A stretch of DNA of 45,669 nt. Origin: Mucilaginibacter flavus (lineage in GTDB: Bacteria; Bacteroidota; Bacteroidia; Sphingobacteriales; Sphingobacteriaceae). The translations under genes and the position numbers were made by a program. The notes under the pieces were generated by a model. That model saw nothing but the letters and a program-made list of their open reading frames with translations. It did not search any database and was not told the origin of the DNA. The number at the start of each line of letters is the position of its first letter. The first letter of the stretch is position 1. Of the stretch, positions 33,948 through 42,142 are shown piece by piece. The stretch covers positions 12,052 through 57,720 of the forward strand of contig NZ_JAUFPS010000031.1 in NCBI RefSeq assembly GCF_030409315.1, written 5' to 3'.

Positions 33948-35387
33948 ATGTCAATACATTTATTTAACAAAGCCGGGCACCGGGTGCTTATTGGTTTTAC
34001 CATTGTACTGCTTGGTTCTCAGCAACTTTCAGCGCAACAAAAAATAACATTAGCGCAGGCTATCAATAGCACTGCTTTATATAATATACAGGTGAGGCAG
34101 GCACAGTTTGAGGCGGCTATATCCGACGAAAATTTAAAACTGGCTAAAGGCGACCAATTACCTACTATCAATGGTAGCGTGGCTGCTTACCGGCTTTTCG
34201 GGCGGGCTATTGATCCTACCACTTACCAATATGCCAACGCGTCTACCAATATTGCGCAGGGTAGTTTATATGCCAATGTTACCCTTTTCCAGGGCTTTGC
34301 CAAAATTAACACCATTAAGCAAACCAAATACCTGTTAGATGCTGATAAAAGCTATGTAGAAAAGGTTAAGAACGACTTAACACTTTCTGTAATGTATACT
34401 TATTTGCAGGTGCTTACCAACCGCGATTTGTTGGAGGCTTCAAAACAGCAATTACTTATTGCCAACCAGGAATTAAACCGGCAGCAAAAGTTTTTTAAAG
34501 TGGGCCAAAAAACGCTGGCTGATTTGTCGCAGGCTAAATCGCAGGTTGCTAATGCCGAGGCTAACCAGGTCAACGCGCAAAACGAAATGGAGCGCTCATA
34601 CCTGATACTGGCGCATTTGATGGAACGCGATCAGAACGATCCCTTCCTGGTTGTTGATCCGCCAAAAACGGCTATCGACCGGCTGAATACCGATTTTACC
34701 GTAAACGATGTTTATCAAAAGGCGCTGCAAACCAACCCCGATGTGCTCATTGCTACCAGTAAGCGCCTGGCATCTGAAAAAGGTGTAGCCGTAGCGCGTG
34801 GCGAGCAGTCGCCAAGTTTATCGTTCGGCGGCGGCATTAATACCAGCTATTCAAGCACGCAAAGTACGGTGGTGGCCACGCAAATTACAGGGGCGGTGCC
34901 TATTGGGGTAGTACAAAATTCAAATGCCACGGTTGTTGCGCCGGTTTATCAAAACAGGGCGGTATCTTTTGGAGATCAGCTAAGTAATAATTTTAACCAG
35001 GCGGTGGGCTTTACCTTGATGATCCCAATTTCAAATGGTAACAAGGCCAATATCAACATCCGCAAGGCAAAGCTTACTTACCAAAACGCGCTGGCAACAG
35101 AAGACCTGGCCAAAAATAACATGCGAAAAACCATTGCTGAAGCGGTTTGGGATGTACACGCCACGCAAAAGAAATATGTGGCGGCACAGGTTACCTTTAA
35201 ATCGGCAGTGGATGCCTTTAAGGTGATGCAGCAACGTTATTCTGTAGGCCTGGTGAACAGTCTTGATATTAACGTTGCCGAAAACGAACGCAATATAGCC
35301 GAGTTCGCTTTAATTCAAACCAAATACGACCTGATACTAAAAAGTAAACTGATTGATTATTATTTGGGGAATAAGATCTCGTTTTAA
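33948..35387 (+). CDS. TolC-family outer-membrane efflux/secretion channel
   Basis: A 479-residue protein with signal peptide (VLIGFTIVLLGSQQLSAQQ) and two OEP-type halves. Visible features are KITLAQAINSTALYNIQVRQAQFEAAISDENLKLAKGDQLPTINGS at the N-terminus, long coiled-coil hairpins (YTYLQVLTNRDLLEASKQQLLIANQELNRQQKFFKVGQKTLADLSQAKSQVANAEA) and the second repeat (QRYSVGLVNSLDINVAENERNIAEFALIQTKYDLILKSKLIDYYLG). It would form the outer-membrane exit for the adjacent ABC exporter and HlyD adaptor, although it is convergent with them. Confidence 0.9.
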   Translation: MSIHLFNKAGHRVLIGFTIVLLGSQQLSAQQKITLAQAINSTALYNIQVRQAQFEAAISDENLKLAKGDQLPTINGSVAAYRLFGRAIDPTTYQYANASTNIAQGSLYANVTLFQGFAKINTIKQTKYLLDADKSYVEKVKNDLTLSVMYTYLQVLTNRDLLEASKQQLLIANQELNRQQKFFKVGQKTLADLSQAKSQVANAEANQVNAQNEMERSYLILAHLMERDQNDPFLVVDPPKTAIDRLNTDFTVNDVYQKALQTNPDVLIATSKRLASEKGVAVARGEQSPSLSFGGGINTSYSSTQSTVVATQITGAVPIGVVQNSNATVVAPVYQNRAVSFGDQLSNNFNQAVGFTLMIPISNGNKANINIRKAKLTYQNALATEDLAKNNMRKTIAEAVWDVHATQKKYVAAQVTFKSAVDAFKVMQQRYSVGLVNSLDINVAENERNIAEFALIQTKYDLILKSKLIDYYLGNKISF

Positions 35388-35402
35388 GTTAGATAAAAGT
35401 CC

Positions 35403-35435
35403 AGACTTACGAAGTTTTTAAAACTTGGTAAGTCT
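35403..35435. terminator. Hairpin between convergent tolC-like and ABC exporter genes
   Basis: AGACTTACGAAGTTTT and AAAACTTGGTAAGTCT pair with one mismatch around a single T. It is the same 33-base sequence as at 2478-2510. Its place between two convergent stops (35387 and 35434) suits a bidirectional terminator. Confidence 0.7.
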
Positions 35436-37770
35436 AATTCTCCGCTTTAATAACCTTCTTCCTAACCTTTATACCCTCGGCTTTCTGGGTTACCACCTCT
35501 TCAGATGGGAATTGTTTTTGCCACATTTTGTGGTATTGGCCTTTGGCTTTCATCAGGGTATGGTGATCGCCTTCTTCTACTAATTTGCCGGTTTGGAGTA
35601 CCACTATCTTATCGGCGTTCATGATGGTACTTAAGCGGTGGGCTATCACAATGATGGTTTTCTGTCTTTCGCGCAGCAGGGCGATGGCATTTTGCACGTG
35701 CGATTCTGATTCAGAATCGAGCGATGATGTTGCCTCGTCCAGTATCAGGATCTCCGGGTCGCGGTAAAGGGCGCGGGCTATGGCTATGCGCTGGCGCTGG
35801 CCGCCGGATAGGTTGGTGCCGTTTTCGCCTAAAAAGGTATTGAAGCCGTTTGGCAGGCGCTCAATAAAATCGGTAATTTCCAGTTCACGGCAAATTTGCA
35901 ATACGCGTTTCATATCAGGCTCCAGGTCGCCTACGGCTATGTTTTCGGTTACGTTGCCGGCAAAAAGGTGTACATCCTGTGGCACAACGGCCACCAAACG
36001 GCGCAAACTATCATTAGTGATATACTGAATATCAAAATCGCCGATGAAGATTGATCCGGATTGCAGCGTATAAATATTCTGCATCAGCGAAAGCAATGTT
36101 GTTTTGCCCGACCCGCTTTCGCCCACAATAGCGGTTATTTTGCCTTTGGGGATTTGCAGATCTAAGCCTTCAAAAACATTATTACGTGTGCCATACCTGA
36201 AGTGTACGTTTTTAAAATGGATGTTGCCTACCATGTCCGGCGTAATGTCGGTACGGTTTTCTACAGGTTCCTGTTCCATATCCATAATCTCAAAAAGCCT
36301 GTCGGCCGCTATGCGGGCGTCCTGCAAGGTTTTATTCATGCCGATAAGCCCGGCAACCGGGCTCATAAAGTAACCGATGATGGAATAAAAAGAAAGTAAC
36401 TCGCCGGGGGTGATTATTTTATCTAACACAAAAGCCGAACCTGCCCATAGCAACACCACCGTAAAAAAGGTAGATACAAAACTGCTGAAATTGCCTATCC
36501 ATAAAGAATTGGTAGCCGACCGGAAAACCGTTTTAAGCATGTTGATAAAACGCGTTTCGGTTTTAAAATTGGCAAAGTTTTCCAGCCCGAAACGTTTGAT
36601 GGTAGGTATGGCATTAACCGACTCTACCAGCTGGGTTTGCAAATCAGCGGCATCTTCCATCAGTTTACGCTGGGTGGTGCGGTTCAGTCTATCAGATAGT
36701 TTATAAATGAGCGCGAATAGCGGCACAATAGTAAGCATAATGAGTGCCAGTTTCCAGTAGTAGGTAAACATCAGCACAAATGAAAAGATGAGGATAAAAA
36801 TATTCACCGCGAACATCACCAGCACCTCGTTAATAAACGAGCGGATCTTAACCGCATCGTTGATCCTCGAAATAATTTCGCCCACGCGCATGCTGTCAAA
36901 AAACTGCTGCGGTAACTTAAGCAGGTGTTTATAGTAGCCCAAAATAAGCCGCGCATCTATTTGCTGCCCGGTTTTAAGGGTGATGAGCGTACGGGCGTGG
37001 TTTATAAAAACCTGTAAAAAAATAATCACCACCATTACCGTACCCATCAGGTTAAGCAGGTTTCGGTTATCTTCGGGCAGTACGTTATCTACTATTTTTT
37101 GCAAAAAAATGGAGGTTGATAAGCCCAGTATGGTGTAAACTACCGCGCCTAACAGCACCTGCAATAACATGGCTTTATGCGGTTTTAGTAAATGCCAGAA
37201 ACGCTTTTCAACAGATATCTTTTTATCGCCGGCTATGAAAGTTTCATTAGGTGCAAGCAGGATAAGTATTCCCGTCCAAATGGTTTTAAATTCATCATGG
37301 CTCAATTGGTGCAGCAGGCCATCGCCGGGGTCCATCACCTCAATATAAGTATCGGTAACTTTATAAATTACTACATAGTGCTGCAGGTGATTGGGCAGCA
37401 AAACATGGGCTATGGTTGGTACGGGTATTTCAAAAAGGTTTTCAAACGCGCCTTTAACACCCTTTGCCGAAAAGCCCATGGCCGCCGAAGCTTCAATTAA
37501 CCCCAGGGCATTAGTGCCTTTTTTATCGGTTGATGCCAGCTGCCTGATGCGGGCGATGGGCATATTGAGATCATAAAAAGCGGCGATAGACGCCAAACAG
37601 GCCGCGCCGCAATCCATAATATCATGTTGCTGAATCTGGATGCGTTTCCGCTTGCGTTTATCTTCGGTAACCGACTGCCATTTTTGGTACAACGCGCTTT
37701 TTTCAATACGCTTAACTGTACGCGCATACCAGGCTTCTGTTTTGTTTAATAACTGATCGAAATTTGCCAT
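35434..37770 (-). CDS. C39-peptidase-containing ABC exporter (PCAT)
   Basis: A 778-residue exporter that cleaves double-glycine leaders and exports the mature peptides. The N-terminal C39 domain (about residues 44-170) has oxyanion Gln48 and the triad Cys54 (QQHDIMDCGAACL), His131 (LQHYVVIYKV) and Asp147 (VMDPGDG). A six-helix membrane domain follows (about 195-480). The ATPase has Walker A GESGSGKTT (about 547-555), signature LSGGQRQR, Walker B ILILDEATSSLD and switch His in VIAHRLSTI. All catalytic residues are present. It starts 3 bases after the HlyD-type gene and lies near four GG-leader precursors. Confidence 0.95.
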   Translation of the reverse strand: MANFDQLLNKTEAWYARTVKRIEKSALYQKWQSVTEDKRKRKRIQIQQHDIMDCGAACLASIAAFYDLNMPIARIRQLASTDKKGTNALGLIEASAAMGFSAKGVKGAFENLFEIPVPTIAHVLLPNHLQHYVVIYKVTDTYIEVMDPGDGLLHQLSHDEFKTIWTGILILLAPNETFIAGDKKISVEKRFWHLLKPHKAMLLQVLLGAVVYTILGLSTSIFLQKIVDNVLPEDNRNLLNLMGTVMVVIIFLQVFINHARTLITLKTGQQIDARLILGYYKHLLKLPQQFFDSMRVGEIISRINDAVKIRSFINEVLVMFAVNIFILIFSFVLMFTYYWKLALIMLTIVPLFALIYKLSDRLNRTTQRKLMEDAADLQTQLVESVNAIPTIKRFGLENFANFKTETRFINMLKTVFRSATNSLWIGNFSSFVSTFFTVVLLWAGSAFVLDKIITPGELLSFYSIIGYFMSPVAGLIGMNKTLQDARIAADRLFEIMDMEQEPVENRTDITPDMVGNIHFKNVHFRYGTRNNVFEGLDLQIPKGKITAIVGESGSGKTTLLSLMQNIYTLQSGSIFIGDFDIQYITNDSLRRLVAVVPQDVHLFAGNVTENIAVGDLEPDMKRVLQICRELEITDFIERLPNGFNTFLGENGTNLSGGQRQRIAIARALYRDPEILILDEATSSLDSESESHVQNAIALLRERQKTIIVIAHRLSTIMNADKIVVLQTGKLVEEGDHHTLMKAKGQYHKMWQKQFPSEEVVTQKAEGIKVRKKVIKAEN

Positions 37771-37773
37771 GGT

Positions 37774-38985
37774 TTATAATTGCGCGGTGGTTTTTGATTG
37801 ATCTGATTTTGCAGGCAACTTGCCAGGATTTAACCAATCGCTGGTTTTATCATATAGCAACTGGAAAAGGGTGCGGCGGGTTACAAAAAAATTAGCCTGC
37901 AAGGTCATCCCCTTTTTAATATGGCCTACGTAGCCATTTTTTAAAACCAGTTCGTTTTTATCTAACAGACAGCGCACTTTAAAATAAGGCTGCTGACCGT
38001 TATCGGTAAAAATATCGTTTGATACACTTAGCACTTTCCCGGTAAGCAGGCCCCATTGGTTATAATTAAAAGCATCTACCTGGAAATTTACTTTATTGTT
38101 GGGCCTGATCAAGCCAATATCTTTGGGCAGTACGTATACCTCGGCAATCATTCCGTTCTCGGGCGATATTTCGGCTATTACCTCGTTACCGGCAATTACA
38201 CTGCCTGTTTGCACACCTTTAAGGTTTTGAACGGTTCCGCTCACAGGTGCCCGTAAAGTATACAGGTCTTTTTCCTGTTCAATGGATTTACCCTCCGAAC
38301 TTAAATTGCGCATTTGCGATTGAAGACTGGTTAAATCGGCCTGCCACTGGCTGGCCTGTCCATCATAAATAAGTTGCAGGGCGCTGGCCGCGTTTTGATA
38401 GGCCAGGTGCACCACGTCATACTCGGCCGCCGAAATCGCTTTGTTTTTATACAGGTAGCTATACCGCTCCTCATTACGACTCGCGGCAGTAAGGTTGGCT
38501 TTGGCATCCCGGGCTTTTTGTTGTAATAAAACATATTGCTGCCCGTAAAGCGCCGATGTTAGCGGCGGTTTGGTATTCCAGGCTTTGTTTTTTACCAGGG
38601 TTGAAAGGATCTGCAAATCTGAAAGCTGGGCGTCATATTCGGCCTGTTGAGTATGGGCGGCCATATCCTGCTGGTTTAGGGCAGCGGCTTTAAGCGTAAC
38701 CAAAACCTGCCCCTTGGTAACGTGCATGTTTTCTTTTAACACCATTGAATCTATCCGGCCGGACACCAATGCTTTAATCTCATTATGTTCGGTAGTTGAT
38801 TTTATGGTGCCCAGGCTTTTTACGTTAATGTTTACCTTAACAAAAAACATAGCCACCAGGGCAAGCAAAGTAAAAGTCAGCACCATGCGGTAAATGATGT
38901 TGGTTTTTGGATCGTATTTCCTGAAATGATATTCGGCTGTGAGTGATAAAAACTCCGCCGGAAAAACTTTATCGTTATTATCCAT
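37774..38985 (-). CDS. HlyD-family membrane-fusion adaptor
   Basis: A 403-residue periplasmic adaptor with a single N-terminal transmembrane helix (MVLTFTLLALVAMFFV, about residues 33-50). It has a lipoyl half-motif (IKALVSGRIDSMVLKENMHVTKGQVLVTL), a coiled-coil region and the second half (LRAPVSGTVQNLKGVQTGSVIAGNEVIAEISP), then a C-terminal beta domain. It would link the PCAT to the TolC-like channel. It is the first gene of a two-gene transcript with the exporter and follows a strong terminator at 39054-39087, so it has its own promoter. Confidence 0.93.
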   Translation of the reverse strand: MDNNDKVFPAEFLSLTAEYHFRKYDPKTNIIYRMVLTFTLLALVAMFFVKVNINVKSLGTIKSTTEHNEIKALVSGRIDSMVLKENMHVTKGQVLVTLKAAALNQQDMAAHTQQAEYDAQLSDLQILSTLVKNKAWNTKPPLTSALYGQQYVLLQQKARDAKANLTAASRNEERYSYLYKNKAISAAEYDVVHLAYQNAASALQLIYDGQASQWQADLTSLQSQMRNLSSEGKSIEQEKDLYTLRAPVSGTVQNLKGVQTGSVIAGNEVIAEISPENGMIAEVYVLPKDIGLIRPNNKVNFQVDAFNYNQWGLLTGKVLSVSNDIFTDNGQQPYFKVRCLLDKNELVLKNGYVGHIKKGMTLQANFFVTRRTLFQLLYDKTSDWLNPGKLPAKSDQSKTTAQL

Positions 38986-39053
38986 TACGTTGCCTGTAAG
39001 CTTTATACTAAATTGAAAAACGGCTAAAGTGTTTGCCTAAACCGTACAACCGG

Positions 39054-39087
39054 TCAAAAAAAATGGGATAGCCTGGCTATCCCATTT
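39054..39087 (-). terminator. Strong terminator after precursor 4
   Basis: AAATGGGATAGCC (39061-39073) and GGCTATCCCATTT (39075-39087) are exact complements, followed on the minus strand by a run of eight T. It separates the precursor-4 transcript from the HlyD-exporter operon. Confidence 0.85.
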
Positions 39088-39108
39088 CATAAAATGGAAC
39101 CTGTTTTA

Positions 39109-39360
39109 CTAAACATGGTTCCCGTTTGCAAAAGCATCCAGGTTTACATGGATGCCGTTGCCTGCCGAAAGTTTATAATCCCGGTAGTTATCGCCCTGCT
39201 GCCATTTAAACTCCATGGATACCAACGAGTCGGCGCTGCTGCTCATTGTCATGCCGGCACCGTTAGCTGCACCGCCGTTTATCGCCTGAAGGTCGACGGG
39301 GGCAAGTTCCTGCAGTTGAGTGGTTTTTGCCTTGGTTTTCATAGTCATGTTATTTAAGAT
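39109..39360 (-). CDS. Double-glycine-leader secreted peptide precursor 4 (divergent)
   Basis: A ~83-residue precursor. The leader is MKTKAKTTQLQELAPVDLQA followed by INGG; the expected cut is after GG, by the nearby C39 exporter. The mature part (AANGAGMTMSSSADSLVSME...) aligns without gaps to the other three in a core: LVSMEFKW-QQGD-NYRDYKL-SAGNGI-HVNL. It is richer in charged and aromatic residues than its paralogues. The frame is open to 39372; the in-frame ATGs at 39360 (MTMKTKAK) and 39354 (MKTKAK) both leave a good leader. It has no cysteines. Confidence 0.75.
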   Translation of the reverse strand: MLNNMTMKTKAKTTQLQELAPVDLQAINGGAANGAGMTMSSSADSLVSMEFKWQQGDNYRDYKLSAGNGIHVNLDAFANGNHV

Positions 39361-39400
39361 ATGGCCGGGCATGCCGGCAATACTATCAAATGTCTTTAAT

Positions 39401-39430
39401 AAAACAAGGGCGGTAACCCGCCCTTGTTTT
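39401..39430 (-). terminator. Strong terminator after precursor 3
   Basis: AAAACAAGGGCGG (39401-39413) and CCGCCCTTGTTTT (39418-39430) are exact complements around TAAC, with a T-run on the minus strand. It ends the precursor-3 transcript before precursor 4. Confidence 0.85.
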
Positions 39431-39448
39431 TGGTGTTTAATTTTTTAA

Positions 39449-39691
39449 TTACACACTTTTTGAGCCCTGGTTAAAAATACCGCCCAGACTTGAAGTAATG
39501 CCGTTTCCTAAACTAAAGGAAGAGGCGTTGCTTTGATCGCCGTTTTGGCTTGCGCTTTGGAATGATAATAAATTACCGATACCTAAGCTTCCTAATAATC
39601 CACTGCTACTTGATGAAGAATCATTACCTCCGAAGATTGATCCGCCGTTTACTTCCTGTAACTCGGCATAATTCATTTCTTGCATTTTCAT
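39449..39691 (-). CDS. Double-glycine-leader secreted peptide precursor 3
   Basis: An 80-residue precursor. The leader MKMQEMNYAELQEVNGG has the hydrophobic pattern and GG cleavage site of C39 substrates. The mature ~63 residues begin SIFGGNDSSSSSSG, then GLLGSLGIGNLLSFQSAS, QNGD, QSNASSF, SLGNGI, TSSLGGIFNQGSKSV. It is Ser/Gly/Asn rich with no Cys, so neither lanthipeptide nor disulfide-bonded. It is nearly identical to the precursor at 40163-40405. Its upstream sequence is also conserved, so gene and leader region were duplicated together. Confidence 0.82.
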   Translation of the reverse strand: MKMQEMNYAELQEVNGGSIFGGNDSSSSSSGLLGSLGIGNLLSFQSASQNGDQSNASSFSLGNGITSSLGGIFNQGSKSV

Positions 39692-39713
39692 GGTTTCTTT
39701 GTATTTAAAAAAT

Positions 39714-39776
39714 TTTGCCTACTCTGTTTGTAAGGTTTTCGGCTATCCCTTTAAATTTTACCGAAAAAGCTGTTCG
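39714..39776 (-). promoter_or_regulatory. Conserved upstream block of precursor 3
   Basis: On the minus strand TTTTCGG...AAAGGGATAGCCGAAAACCTT...ACAGAGTAGGCAAA lies just before the start codon. The same block precedes the gene at 39810-40058. TTTTCGG and CCGAAAA can pair as a hairpin. It may be a promoter or 5' UTR control element. Confidence 0.55.
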
Positions 39777-39809
39777 CTAATCTGGTTACAATCATTCAGC
39801 TTACAATAA

Positions 39810-40058
39810 TTATATGCTGCTTGAATTTTGGCCGAAAATACCGCCCAGGCTTCCAAGGATGCCGTTTCCTAATGAAAAGGATGTTGATTTGCTTTGGTCG
39901 CCATTTTTGCTTTCACTTTGGTATGATAATAAATTATCGATACCCAAAGAGCCAAACAATCCGCCCTGGCTTGATGATGAATCATTGCCGCCTAAACCTA
40001 ATAATGAACCACCGTTCACTTCACTCAACTCCATTGCATTTAAATCCTGCATTTTCAT
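39810..40058 (-). CDS. Double-glycine-leader secreted peptide precursor 2
   Basis: An 82-residue precursor with leader MKMQDLNAMELSEVNGG. The mature part begins SLLGLGGNDSSSSQGG and keeps the core LLSYQSES-KNGD-QSKSTSF-SLGNGI-LGSLGGIF, ending GQNSSSI. It differs from precursors 1 and 3 mainly in the linker and in carrying more charged residues. No cysteine is present. It is preceded by the conserved upstream block and has no strong terminator of its own. Confidence 0.82.
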   Translation of the reverse strand: MKMQDLNAMELSEVNGGSLLGLGGNDSSSSQGGLFGSLGIDNLLSYQSESKNGDQSKSTSFSLGNGILGSLGGIFGQNSSSI

Positions 40059-40076
40059 GGTTTCTGTAAATTTAGT

Positions 40077-40139
40077 TTTGCCTACTCTGTTAAAGGTTTT
40101 CGGCTATCCCTTTTTAACTTAACCGAAACAGCCAAACGC
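40077..40139 (-). promoter_or_regulatory. Conserved upstream block of precursor 2
   Basis: This is the same block as at 39714-39776: TTTCGGTTAA, AAAAAGGGATAGCCGAAAACC, AACAGAGTAGGCAAAA on the minus strand, 18 bases before the start codon. The TTTCGG/CCGAAA hairpin is also conserved. Confidence 0.55.
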
Positions 40140-40162
40140 TGCCTCGTCATTTTACCAACAGC

Positions 40163-40405
40163 TTATAAGCTTTTTGAGCCTTGATTAAAGATGCCGCCCA
40201 GGCTTGAAGTAATGCCGTTTCCTAAAGAGAAAGAAGAGGCATTGCTTTGATCGCCGTTTTGGCTTGCACTTTGGAACGATAACAAGTTACCGATGCCAAG
40301 GCCACCTAACAAGCCGCTGTTACTTGATGAAGAATCATTACCTCCGAAGATCGATCCACCGTTCACTTCCTGTAATTCGGTGTAGTTCATTTCTTGCATT
40401 TTCAT
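40163..40405 (-). CDS. Double-glycine-leader secreted peptide precursor 1
   Basis: An 80-residue precursor almost identical to precursor 3: leader MKMQEMNYTELQEVNGG, mature SIFGGNDSSSSNSG, GLLGGLGIGNLLSFQSAS, QNGD, QSNASSF, SLGNGI, TSSLGGIFNQGSKSL. It is the most upstream of the four and likely processed by the C39 exporter. The upstream block at 40423-40461 is partly conserved. No modification enzyme gene is nearby, so the product is probably an unmodified secreted peptide (bacteriocin-like or other). Confidence 0.82.
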   Translation of the reverse strand: MKMQEMNYTELQEVNGGSIFGGNDSSSSNSGLLGGLGIGNLLSFQSASQNGDQSNASSFSLGNGITSSLGGIFNQGSKSL

Positions 40406-40422
40406 GGTTTCTGTATATTAAA

Positions 40423-40461
40423 TTTTGCTTACTCTGTTAAAGGTTTTCAGCGTACCCTCGT
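40423..40461 (-). promoter_or_regulatory. Conserved upstream block of precursor 1 (partial)
   Basis: GAAAACCTTTAACAGAGTAAGCAAAA on the minus strand matches the proximal part of the blocks before precursors 2 and 3; the distal GGGATAGCC part has diverged to GGGTACGCT. From 40462 to 40814 I see no gene; a short match to repeat A/B occurs near 40760. Confidence 0.45.
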
Positions 40462-40814
40462 TATATTGTTTGATGGTATTAACGATGATTTTTGACGGAT
40501 AGTTTTAATTAGTAGTTAATGTACTTCCGAAAATTTGTGTTTTTTATAACTATAGGTTGTTGTTATTGGTAAAACAAATAAGGATAAAGCAAGGTTCATT
40601 TGCGATTGGCTGAACGTAGTGAACGCTTTTTTACGACGTAAAAAGAGGCATAAGGCTAAAATTAAATCAGAGCCAAAGGGAGTGGTTTTTATTTATTTTG
40701 ATGTGGAATTTTTAAATCCAAAGTGAAACTGCTTGTAAAATAGCATGTAAAACTTGTCCCCGTTGCCGGTAGTCTTCTGCAATTAGCAGGGCGAAAAAGA
40801 TCCCTCGTTCCTAA

Positions 40815-41106
40815 CCATGACGTGTTGTAAAAAAGTTGTCATCCTGAACGTAGTGAAGGATCTTCTTCATTAGAAAAGTCGGCGATCTACAGGGCGAAGA
40901 AGATCCTTCGTTACTCAGGATGACAGGGTGGAGATGATGATTTTACGTCATTTCCACTTTCACAGGCCCCCGGATTTTATGACTCAAGACTGACAGGGCG
41001 GAGAAGCTGGTTTTAAGTCAGTTTCACTTTCGGTGCACGCGGATTTTATTACGCGCAATAACTTTGGGGATATAGTAGTTTGAATTTTCGTTTTTAGGCA
41101 GCCTAC
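40815..41106. repeat. 292-bp tandem repeat, unit 1
   Basis: It begins CCATGACGTGTTGTAAAA, contains the inverted pair GAAGGATCTTCTTC / GAAGAAGATCCTTC within TCATCCTGAACGTAGTG...CAGGATGACAGGG, and ends near GGCAGCCT. It is followed directly by a near-identical second unit. The GTCATCCTGAACG...GGATGACA hairpin is a dispersed non-coding repeat; part of the unit recurs at 207-262. Confidence 0.85.
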
Positions 41107-41396
41107 CCATGACGTGTTGTAAAAAGTTGTCATCCTGAACGTAGTGAAGGATCTTCTTCATTAGAAAAGTCGGCGACTTACAGGGCGAAGAAGATCCTTC
41201 GTTCCTCAGGATGACAGGGTGGAGATGATGATTTTACGTCATTTCCACTTTCACAGGCCTCCGGATTTTATGACTCAGACTGACAGGGCGGAGAAGCTGG
41301 TTTTAAGTCAGTTCCACTTTCGCTGCACGCGGATTTTATTACGCGCAATAACGTTGGGACTATAGTAGTTTTAGTTCCCGTTTTAAGCAGCCTCTC
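41107..41396. repeat. 292-bp tandem repeat, unit 2
   Basis: A near-identical head-to-tail copy of 40815-41106, differing by scattered single substitutions and one- or two-base indels. It ends 12 bases before the stop of the VIT-family gene (minus strand). Confidence 0.85.
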
Positions 41397-41408
41397 ACAT
41401 TCAGCTCC

Positions 41409-42098
41409 TTAGCCGCCGTTAATCAGTTTTGCCATGCCAAATGCCGCGCCGGCCGCCAACGCGCCAATAATAACTACTTTAAACGCGCCGCTTAAAGCGG
41501 GTTGCCCTGTAAGTTTACTTTTAAAGTAGCCAAACACAAACAGGCAAATGAGGGTTACCCCGCATGAATAATACAACGCTTCCTGCGCGGTATGGATAAT
41601 TAGATAGGGCGACAGCGGAATAATACCGCCTACTATATAGGATATACCAATAGTAAAGGCACTTTTGGTGGCTCGGTTGGGATCGGGCTCTTCTAAGCCC
41701 AATTCATACTTCATCATAAAATCAACCCATTTCTTTTTGTCTTTAGATAGCTCTTCGGCTATTTCATCCTGCAAATGGGCTGAAAGGCCAAACCCGGCAA
41801 AAACTTCTTTAACCTCGGCTTTTTCCTGTTCGGGTACCAGTTCAACTTCGTTGTACTCGCGTTTTAGCTCGGAGTTATAATGATCTGCCTCTGTGCGGCC
41901 GGCTAAAAAGCCGCCCAGTCCCATCGCTATTGAACCTGCCACTATCTCGGCTATGCCGGCGGTTACTACCAAAGTGGACGAGCTTACCGCTCCGCTTAAA
42001 CCGGCGGCCAACGCAAAGGGCACCGTTAACCCATCAGACATACCGATAACAATATCCCTGATGGTTTCTGAACTGGTAACGTGATGTTCTTTATGCAT
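41409..42098 (-). CDS. VIT1/CCC1-family transporter
   Basis: A 229-residue membrane protein of the vacuolar iron transporter family. The N-terminal SSETIRDIVIGMSDGLTVPFALAAGLSGA and GIAEIVAGSIAMGLGGFLAGRTEADHY are the family signature (first helices with the metal-coordinating Asp and Met/Glu). A cytoplasmic Glu-rich segment (VELVPEQEKAEVKEVFAGFGLS...EELSKDKKKWVDFMMKYELGLEEPDP) follows, then three helices at the C-terminus. It probably exports Fe2+ or Mn2+ from the cytoplasm; the metal cannot be told from sequence. Confidence 0.9.
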   Translation of the reverse strand: MHKEHHVTSSETIRDIVIGMSDGLTVPFALAAGLSGAVSSSTLVVTAGIAEIVAGSIAMGLGGFLAGRTEADHYNSELKREYNEVELVPEQEKAEVKEVFAGFGLSAHLQDEIAEELSKDKKKWVDFMMKYELGLEEPDPNRATKSAFTIGISYIVGGIIPLSPYLIIHTAQEALYYSCGVTLICLFVFGYFKSKLTGQPALSGAFKVVIIGALAAGAAFGMAKLINGG

Positions 42099-42142
42099 AC
42101 TCCTTTTTTAGTTTAAATATATCAATTTAGCTAAATGGTTTA

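Noticed and set aside
39109..40405. Lanthipeptide, lasso or disulfide-type bacteriocin cluster
   Set aside because: The mature parts have no Cys, and no LanM/LanBC, lasso cyclase or radical-SAM gene is within the window.
40815..41396. CRISPR array
   Set aside because: Only two 292-bp units in direct tandem without spacers, and no cas genes.
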